26,507 bases of DNA from Candidatus Woesearchaeota archaeon. GTDB taxonomy: Archaea; Nanobdellota; Nanobdellia; Woesearchaeales; UBA10200. Numbering within the stretch: the stretch's first letter is position 1; the number at the start of each line of letters is the position of its first letter. Location of the stretch: assembly GCA_016180275.1 (NCBI GenBank), contig JACPBN010000073.1, positions 1 to 26,507 on the forward strand, read 5' to 3'. The notes below the pieces were generated by a model. That model had not been told where the DNA came from. It saw nothing but the letters and a program-made list of their open reading frames with translations, and did no database searches. Positions 22,214 to 26,507 of the stretch are shown piece by piece. The position numbers and the translations under genes are program-made.

Positions 22214-22672
22214 TTGAGTAAACTGCAAGTAAAGGAGGTTGTTAATGAGTATAATAGAAAAATCTCTGTTCTTGAAGAATTTAAAAGTGACTTACAGAAG
22301 CATTTGCCTCCAGAGAGAGTGGCTAAAATAAATGAGAAATGCGGGCAGAAAATAAATTATTACTCTATGCAGAAGTTTAATTTGTTGGCAAATAAGCCAA
22401 ATGCTGTCAGATTAAATAATATTGCAGTAATGTTAATGATTTTTATAGCTATTGGTGCATTAGGGTATTTCAGCAGTTCATATTATAAAACTTACAGTAA
22501 TGATTTCACTGGATTTTCAATTTCTGATCTGACAAACGAGAGTCAGGTTAATGAAAGTTACCGGCTTAATGAGAGCTATCAAACTAATTTTAGGGTTAAA
22601 CAGATTGCTCAGGAAAGAGTGAATTACAGGGTAATGCAGCAAAGTCAGGAAGGTTTTGATAAGAGGATTTAA
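22214..22672 (+). CDS. 152-aa single-TM protein with coiled N-terminus, unknown function
   Basis: The start codon is TTG, chosen because AAAGAGGGG precedes it by 6 nt. Residues 1-55 are charged and helical (VKEVVNEYNRKISVLEEFKSDLQKH). One membrane helix follows at about 69-88 (NIAVMLMIFIAIGALGYF). The tail has an NES-rich segment (NESQVNESYRLNESY) and then a helical, Gln/Arg-rich end. The NES motifs match N-glycosylation sequons (N-x-S/T), so this part may be extracellular. The stop codon ends one base before the ATG of the VanZ-like gene, whose ribosome-binding site lies inside this gene, so the two are coupled. No family recognised. Confidence 0.65.
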   Translation: MSKLQVKEVVNEYNRKISVLEEFKSDLQKHLPPERVAKINEKCGQKINYYSMQKFNLLANKPNAVRLNNIAVMLMIFIAIGALGYFSSSYYKTYSNDFTGFSISDLTNESQVNESYRLNESYQTNFRVKQIAQERVNYRVMQQSQEGFDKRI

Positions 22673-22673
22673 G

Positions 22674-23084
22674 ATGATTATTTTCTCGCGATTGATTGGG
22701 AAGATAACATTTTATTGGCTGCCTGTGATTATTTACATGTACTTAATCTTTTACTTATCTTCAATACCTGGTACAGATGTCACAGCAAAGATTTTTATTA
22801 ACGACAAAATCTTACATGGTATAGAATTTTTCATACTGGCTGTATTGCTTTATAGGTGTTTTAATAATGCAAAGAATAGAAGAATAAAAGAGAATAGGTA
22901 TATTTTAGCAATATCATTGGCAATACTTTATGCTGTCTCAGATGAATTCCACCAGTCTTTTGTGCCAGGAAGAGCGGCAGACATCATAGATGTAATAGCA
23001 GATAGCATCGGAGCTGTCTCAATAATTGGTTTAGGGCATATTAAAATGAATTATTTTAATTATTTTGTCAAGAGCAGAAAATAA
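22674..23084 (+). CDS. VanZ-like membrane protein
   Basis: This 136-aa protein has the typical VanZ layout: four hydrophobic segments (about 10-30, 43-60, 72-90, 104-120) and the conserved block SDEFHQSFVPGRAADIIDVIADSIGA between the third and fourth. VanZ itself gives low-level teicoplanin resistance in bacteria; the function in archaea is unknown. I chose ATG at 22674 over the upstream TTG at 22656 because AAGAGG lies 7 nt before it. It is coupled to the preceding coiled-TM gene. The mobile element D begins 10 bp after the stop codon, with the duplicated target site in between. Confidence 0.85.
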   Translation: MIIFSRLIGKITFYWLPVIIYMYLIFYLSSIPGTDVTAKIFINDKILHGIEFFILAVLLYRCFNNAKNRRIKENRYILAISLAILYAVSDEFHQSFVPGRAADIIDVIADSIGAVSIIGLGHIKMNYFNYFVKSRK

Positions 23085-23086
23085 AG

Positions 23087-23094
23087 CAGAAATA
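23087..23094 (+). repeat. Target-site duplication CAGAAATA, left copy
   Basis: CAGAAATA directly precedes the element end GTATGTGCATGG and is repeated exactly after the other end at 23277-23284. The duplicated sequence differs from the one flanking element B, so this is an independent insertion. Confidence 0.85.
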
Positions 23095-23276
23095 GTATGT
23101 GCATGGCACCTGCCGCCAATTTAGTTGGCACAAATCCAGTTAAAGAAGCCAAGTTGCGACGGGCAAGACAATAAAGCTACGAATCAACTAACACAACACG
23201 CAATGCTTTTCTATTCTCACATTCGTCTAGTGCGGCTTTATGCCGCGCTGCTTCGTAAATCTTACTATTCATATAC
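23095..23276 (+). mobile_element. 182-bp MITE-like element D, second copy lacking part of its right arm
   Basis: The interior 23148-23246 is identical over 99 nt to 7588-7686, and the left arm has the same CTGCCGCC-AATTTA-GTTGGCAC block. The terminal repeats are degenerate (GTATGTGCATGG against CTATTCATATAC). Relative to element B, 25 nt are missing after 23246. This is exactly the right-arm segment that closes the inner stem, so D cannot form the long inner hairpin. Both outer ends and the flanking 8-bp duplication are intact, so the deletion came after or during insertion. It lies between the VanZ-like gene and the cyclophilin gene. It encodes nothing credible. Confidence 0.85.
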
Positions 23277-23284
23277 CAGAAATA
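23277..23284 (+). repeat. Target-site duplication CAGAAATA, right copy
   Basis: This is an exact copy of 23087-23094, immediately outside the right end of element D. It lies about 62 bp upstream of the cyclophilin start codon. Confidence 0.85.
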
Positions 23285-23346
23285 GCAATATTTTAATAAA
23301 AGAAGTGCAAATTATGGTGAGAAAGTTAAGATTAGGCATTTAGAAC

Positions 23347-24135
23347 ATGGCATCAAAATATTTAAATGATAAAAAAGTTAGTTTTAGCAAAAAGAGTGTG
23401 TTGTTAACCCTACTTATTATTGCATCTGTGATAGTTGCCAGCTGTGCCAACTTAACTTGTGAAGAGCCTGCAATAATAGACCAAGAAAATAATAAATGCT
23501 GTAATGATATCAACAGAAATCATGTTTGCGACGGGAAAGAAGGTGAGTTAACCTGGCCTGCAGGAAAGATTGTTGATGCTTATAATAAATTACCAATAGC
23601 TGCCAATAATGTTGATTTAAATTTAGCTAAGAAAGATTTGGTGCGCGACGCTAATAATAACTTATCTGTTGAGAAAATTTTAGAAGATAAAATAATGGCA
23701 AAGAAAAACAGAATAGCAAAAATTGTGACAGAAAAAGGCATAATTAAATTTGAATTATTTGAGGATAAAGCACCGGTTACAGCTAAAAACTTTATAGATC
23801 TGGCATCATCAGGTTTTTACAACGGCTTAACTTTCCATCGCTATGTTCCGGGGTTTGTCATACAGGGCGGTGATCCAAAAGGAGATGGCACAGGAGGATC
23901 TGGAAAGAATATTAAGTTAGAGATAAATAAAGATTTAAAACATGAGCTTGGGGCTGTTGCGATGGCAAGAAGTTCTGACCCTGACAGCGCGAGCTCGCAG
24001 TTTTATATTACATTAGCTGAAACCACTAACCTGGATGGGCAATATGCTGTATTTGGAAAAGTCATTGAAGGCGTGGATGTGGTATTGTTATTAAGGCAGA
24101 AAGATACAATGAAAGAAGTTATAATAGAAGGGTAG
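23347..24135 (+). CDS. Cyclophilin-type peptidyl-prolyl isomerase, probable lipoprotein
   Basis: This 262-aa protein should catalyse cis-trans isomerisation of prolyl bonds outside the membrane. Residues 16-33 (SVLLTLLIIASVIVASC) form a lipoprotein-like signal with a VASC lipobox. A short Cys motif with a calcium-loop look, CCNDINRNHVCDGKE, follows at about 51-65. A linker of about 60 residues leads to the cyclophilin domain (about 116-262). This keeps the catalytic Arg in FHRYVPGFVIQGGDP, plus GAVAMARSSDPDSASSQFYI and LDGQYAVFGKV. The His of eukaryotic cyclophilins is Tyr here, as in many prokaryotic forms. Such an enzyme could help fold the Pro- and Cys-rich surface proteins encoded nearby; that link is inference. 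The native upstream region was altered by insertion of element D. Confidence 0.85.
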   Translation: MASKYLNDKKVSFSKKSVLLTLLIIASVIVASCANLTCEEPAIIDQENNKCCNDINRNHVCDGKEGELTWPAGKIVDAYNKLPIAANNVDLNLAKKDLVRDANNNLSVEKILEDKIMAKKNRIAKIVTEKGIIKFELFEDKAPVTAKNFIDLASSGFYNGLTFHRYVPGFVIQGGDPKGDGTGGSGKNIKLEINKDLKHELGAVAMARSSDPDSASSQFYITLAETTNLDGQYAVFGKVIEGVDVVLLLRQKDTMKEVIIEG

Positions 24136-24136
24136 T

Positions 24137-24232
24137 TTATTTCTTGAATGTTATTCTGTCATAATATTCCATGTGATGAGGTTCAGGTATAACCTTGCCA
24201 ATTCTTCCTGGATCATCTGCTTCGTAGGTCAT
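24137..24232 (-). CDS. Possible 31-aa ORF or C-terminal gene remnant
   Basis: ATG at 24232 encodes MTYEADDPGRIGKVIPEP followed by HHMEYYDRITFKK, then TAA one base after the convergent cyclophilin stop. Composition looks protein-like rather than random. The frame stays open upstream of the ATG for about 25 codons, so this may be the C-terminus of a decayed gene. A TATA-like TATATAAAG lies further upstream (about 24309-24317), which would favour a small gene. The remainder of the 337-bp gap 24136-24472 holds only AT-rich sequence and the ABCE1 promoter region. Confidence 0.35.
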   Translation of the reverse strand: MTYEADDPGRIGKVIPEPHHMEYYDRITFKK

Positions 24233-24417
24233 GCTAATAACTATTAAAGCACATGTATTTATACTGTATCTATACAATTTTCGTGCATTTTCTATTGCAA
24301 AACTAAAACTTTATATAGCAGGAATAACAAAATAACTGCATTATGGGATTAAATTATCTATTCATAAAAGGTGAGAATATTTCATTAAAATAGTTTTAGT
24401 TTGGCAGAATTCTGAGA

Positions 24418-24427
24418 GTTTAAATAG
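24418..24427 (+). promoter_or_regulatory. TATA-like promoter region of the ABCE1 gene
   Basis: The sequence GTTTAAATAG lies about 46-55 nt before the ATG at 24473. The intervening leader holds AAGGTGA, 7-8 nt before the start codon, which fixes the start choice. Confidence 0.35.
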
Positions 24428-24472
24428 TTATAGGGCTAATTATTATAGGGATAATCCCAAGGTGAAGTTCTG

Positions 24473-26347
24473 ATGGTCAGAATAGCTATAGTAGAAAAAG
24501 AGAAATGCCAGCCTGAGAAATGCGGCAATCTTTGCTTAAAAAAATGCCCAGTTAATAGGATGGAAATTGAATGCATAGTGAAAAGAGACAATAAAGCTTT
24601 TGTCATAGAGCCTGCATGCATTGGCTGCGGCATTTGTGTAAAAGTCTGTCCGTTTGACGCAATCCACATTATAAATATGCCAGAAGAATTAAATCAGCAA
24701 GCTATTCATCGCTATTATGAAAATGGATTTGCACTTTATTCGCTGCCAACACCAGTCTTCGGCAAAGTTGTAGGGATTATTGGAAAAAACGGCATTGGTA
24801 AAAGCACTGCTATTAAGATTCTGGCAGGAGTCTTAAAGCCAAATTTTGGCAAAATTACACAGAAAGCAAATTATACCAGAATAAAACATGATGAAACAGA
24901 TATTGTTGAGTATAAAAAACAGCAAGACTCGAAAGAAAAACAACATGATATTACAAAAACATCTTCTAGTACTGATTATTACAGTGATTTAATCAAGTAT
25001 TTTAAGGGCACAGAGGCCCAGAAATTCTTTGAAAAAGTGAAAGCTGGCGAGATTAAGATAAGCTACAAGCCACAGGCAGTTGATTTGATTGCAAAAAGTG
25101 TGCATGGCAGAGTAGGTGAGCTGTTAAAGAAAGTCGATGAGACTGGAGATAAAAGTAAGTTTACAGAGATTTGCGAAAAGTTAGACTTGCTGCATGTCAT
25201 GGAAAATGAAGTCAGCACATTATCAGGAGGAGAGTTGCAAAGAGTAGCAATCGCTGCAACTGTATTAAAGAAAGCAAATCTCTATTTGTTTGATGAGCCA
25301 ACCTCTTTCCTTGACATAAAACAAAGGATAAGAGTCAGCAAATTCATCAGGGAGTTAGCAACTCCTGAAACAGCAGTCATTGTCATTGAGCACGATCTAG
25401 TCATCCTTGATTACATGACAGACTTTGTGCATATTATGTATGGCCAGGAGGCATGCTATGGTGTAGTCAGCCAGATAAAATCTGCAAGAGAAGGAATTAA
25501 CACATATTTACTTGGGTATATGCGGGAAGAAAACATACGTTTCCGGGAAAAAGAAATAAAATTTACCGTCAGGGCAGTGGAAAAATTCAAGGAAGAATTT
25601 GAGCTAACCAGCTGGCATGATCTTACAAAGCAATTTAATGTATTTAAGCTAAAGGCAAATGCTGGCAAGATTAGCAGGAATAGCATAATCGGAGTTCTTG
25701 GTGAGAATGGTATTGGCAAAACAACTTTCGTTAAGATTTTGGCTGGTGTTGATGTCCCAGATTCTGGAGAAGTTACTCAGAAAGTAACTGTAAGCTATAA
25801 GCCACAGTATATTGATATAACACCAAATACCAATGCTTTTGTACAGGAAATTTTATTCGAAGCATTAGAAAAGTATCCTAATCAAATAATTAACCCATTA
25901 AACATTAAGCCATTGTTAGATAAAAAACTTGGCGAGCTTTCTGGCGGAGAGTTGCAGCGTGTTGCAATTGCCCATGCATTGTCAAAAAAAGCAGATCTCT
26001 ATTTGTTAGACGAGCCATCTGCCTACTTAGATGTTGAGCAGCGCTTGATTATTGCAAAAGTAATTAGAGAAGTGATGGAAGAGCGCAACACTGCTGCTAT
26101 TGTTGTTGACCATGATTTAGTGTTTTTAGATTATCTCTCAAAAAGATTGTTTGTATGCGAAGGCAAGCCTGCAATTTCAGGAGAAATCTATGGCCCATAT
26201 CTTATGGAAGAAGGCATGAATAAATTCCTTAAAATGCTAGAAATCACTTTAAGAAGAGACCAAGAGAGCTTCCGCCCTAGGATCAATAAATCAGGAAGTG
26301 TGCTTGACAGAGAGCAGAAAGAGGCCGGGAAGTATTATTACGGATAA
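24473..26347 (+). CDS. rli1: Ribosome-recycling ATPase ABCE1 / Rli1
   Basis: ABCE1 splits ribosomes into subunits after termination, in all archaea and eukaryotes. This 624-aa protein has the full layout. Two [4Fe-4S] motifs lie at the N-terminus (CQPEKCGNLCLKKCP and CIGCGICVKVCP). NBD1 has Walker A GKNGIGKST, signature LSGGELQRVAIA, Walker B NLYLFDEPTSFLD and H-loop VIEHDL. NBD2 has Walker A GENGIGKTT, signature LSGGELQRVAIA, DLYLLDEPSAYLD and VVDHDL. After the first strand of NBD1 there is an extra, charged stretch (about residues 138-165, rich in Lys, Gln and Asp). It precedes the conserved YFKGTEAQKFFEKV block and makes the protein slightly longer than usual archaeal forms. The start follows AAGGTGA. 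All catalytic residues are present, so it should be active. Confidence 0.96.
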   Translation: MVRIAIVEKEKCQPEKCGNLCLKKCPVNRMEIECIVKRDNKAFVIEPACIGCGICVKVCPFDAIHIINMPEELNQQAIHRYYENGFALYSLPTPVFGKVVGIIGKNGIGKSTAIKILAGVLKPNFGKITQKANYTRIKHDETDIVEYKKQQDSKEKQHDITKTSSSTDYYSDLIKYFKGTEAQKFFEKVKAGEIKISYKPQAVDLIAKSVHGRVGELLKKVDETGDKSKFTEICEKLDLLHVMENEVSTLSGGELQRVAIAATVLKKANLYLFDEPTSFLDIKQRIRVSKFIRELATPETAVIVIEHDLVILDYMTDFVHIMYGQEACYGVVSQIKSAREGINTYLLGYMREENIRFREKEIKFTVRAVEKFKEEFELTSWHDLTKQFNVFKLKANAGKISRNSIIGVLGENGIGKTTFVKILAGVDVPDSGEVTQKVTVSYKPQYIDITPNTNAFVQEILFEALEKYPNQIINPLNIKPLLDKKLGELSGGELQRVAIAHALSKKADLYLLDEPSAYLDVEQRLIIAKVIREVMEERNTAAIVVDHDLVFLDYLSKRLFVCEGKPAISGEIYGPYLMEEGMNKFLKMLEITLRRDQESFRPRINKSGSVLDREQKEAGKYYYG

Positions 26348-26440
26348 TTATTATCGATAATCAGCCATAACTTAATCTCTTTTCTTATTATTACATATTA
26401 TTATTTTATATTTGTTTAGCTAGTGTAATAATCTCTTATA

Positions 26441-26507
26441 AAGCGGCGGCGACTGCCGACGAACACTCTCATGTATCAGCGAAGAGTTTTTTCTCCTCTA
26501 CTCCTAT
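26441..26507. repeat. Possible fifth structured element, cut by the window edge
   Basis: After the ABCE1 gene, an AT-rich stretch changes abruptly to GCGGCGGCGACTGCCGACGA and then ACACTCTC. The GC-rich arm and the ACTCTC that follows resemble the reverse complement of the right arm of element B. Only about 65 bp are visible and no partner arm is in the window, so this is a weak call. Confidence 0.25.

Noticed and set aside
23125..23343. 72-aa plus-strand ORF in element D
   Set aside because: Most of it is the mobile element read in one frame. The same core in element B gives no conserved protein on this strand, and no ribosome-binding site is present.

Overview
The window looks like the chromosome of a small, AT-rich DPANN-type archaeon, most likely of the Woesearchaeota/Pacearchaeota kind. 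This is an inference. It rests on archaeal core genes (ABCE1/Rli1, the RNase P subunit p30, a TtuA/Ncs6-type tRNA thiolase), archaeal TATA-type promoters, and very long Cys-rich surface proteins with KKSQ-type (class III-like) or ordinary signal segments. No rRNA, tRNA, CRISPR array or transposase gene was found.

Left two thirds (1-18930), surface-protein island. The minus strand carries a >1130-aa Cys-rich protein with carboxypeptidase-regulatory-like and FnIII-like domains (cut by the window edge). It also carries a 769-aa KKSQ-anchored protein with a cadherin/PKD-like domain, a 219-aa secreted protein, and a 2509-aa giant. The giant has a split GATase-like domain, a dockerin-like module, thrombospondin-type-3-like repeats and a run of Cys-rich repeats. 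A plus-strand 264-aa protein with eight Cys pairs diverges from the giant. Inserted among them are accessory genes: an AbiE-like HTH/nucleotidyltransferase pair, a DUF234-type ATPase, and two tiny ORFs that carry only the KKSQ-type membrane segment.

Right third (18981-26347). A nucleotidyltransferase/small-protein pair that resembles a toxin-antitoxin module is followed by RNase P p30, a TtuA/Ncs6-like enzyme, a coiled single-TM protein coupled to a VanZ-like protein, a cyclophilin lipoprotein, and ABCE1.

The most unusual content is a set of structured elements of about 200 bp between genes. Two of them (7536-7741 and 23095-23276) share a 99-nt identical core and are each flanked by a perfect 8-bp target-site duplication. 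They are therefore mobile, MITE-like, non-autonomous elements. Two other long palindromes (3503-3704 and 17871-18110) have unrelated interiors but the same design: arms beginning near GCAG(C/T)TG and a one-sided unpaired AATTTA/AATTTT between two stem segments. A possible fifth copy is cut off at the right edge. Removing the element at 7536-7741 restores a 46-aa reading frame whose tail (ILNS) matches the second tiny KKSQ ORF, which independently supports the insertion.
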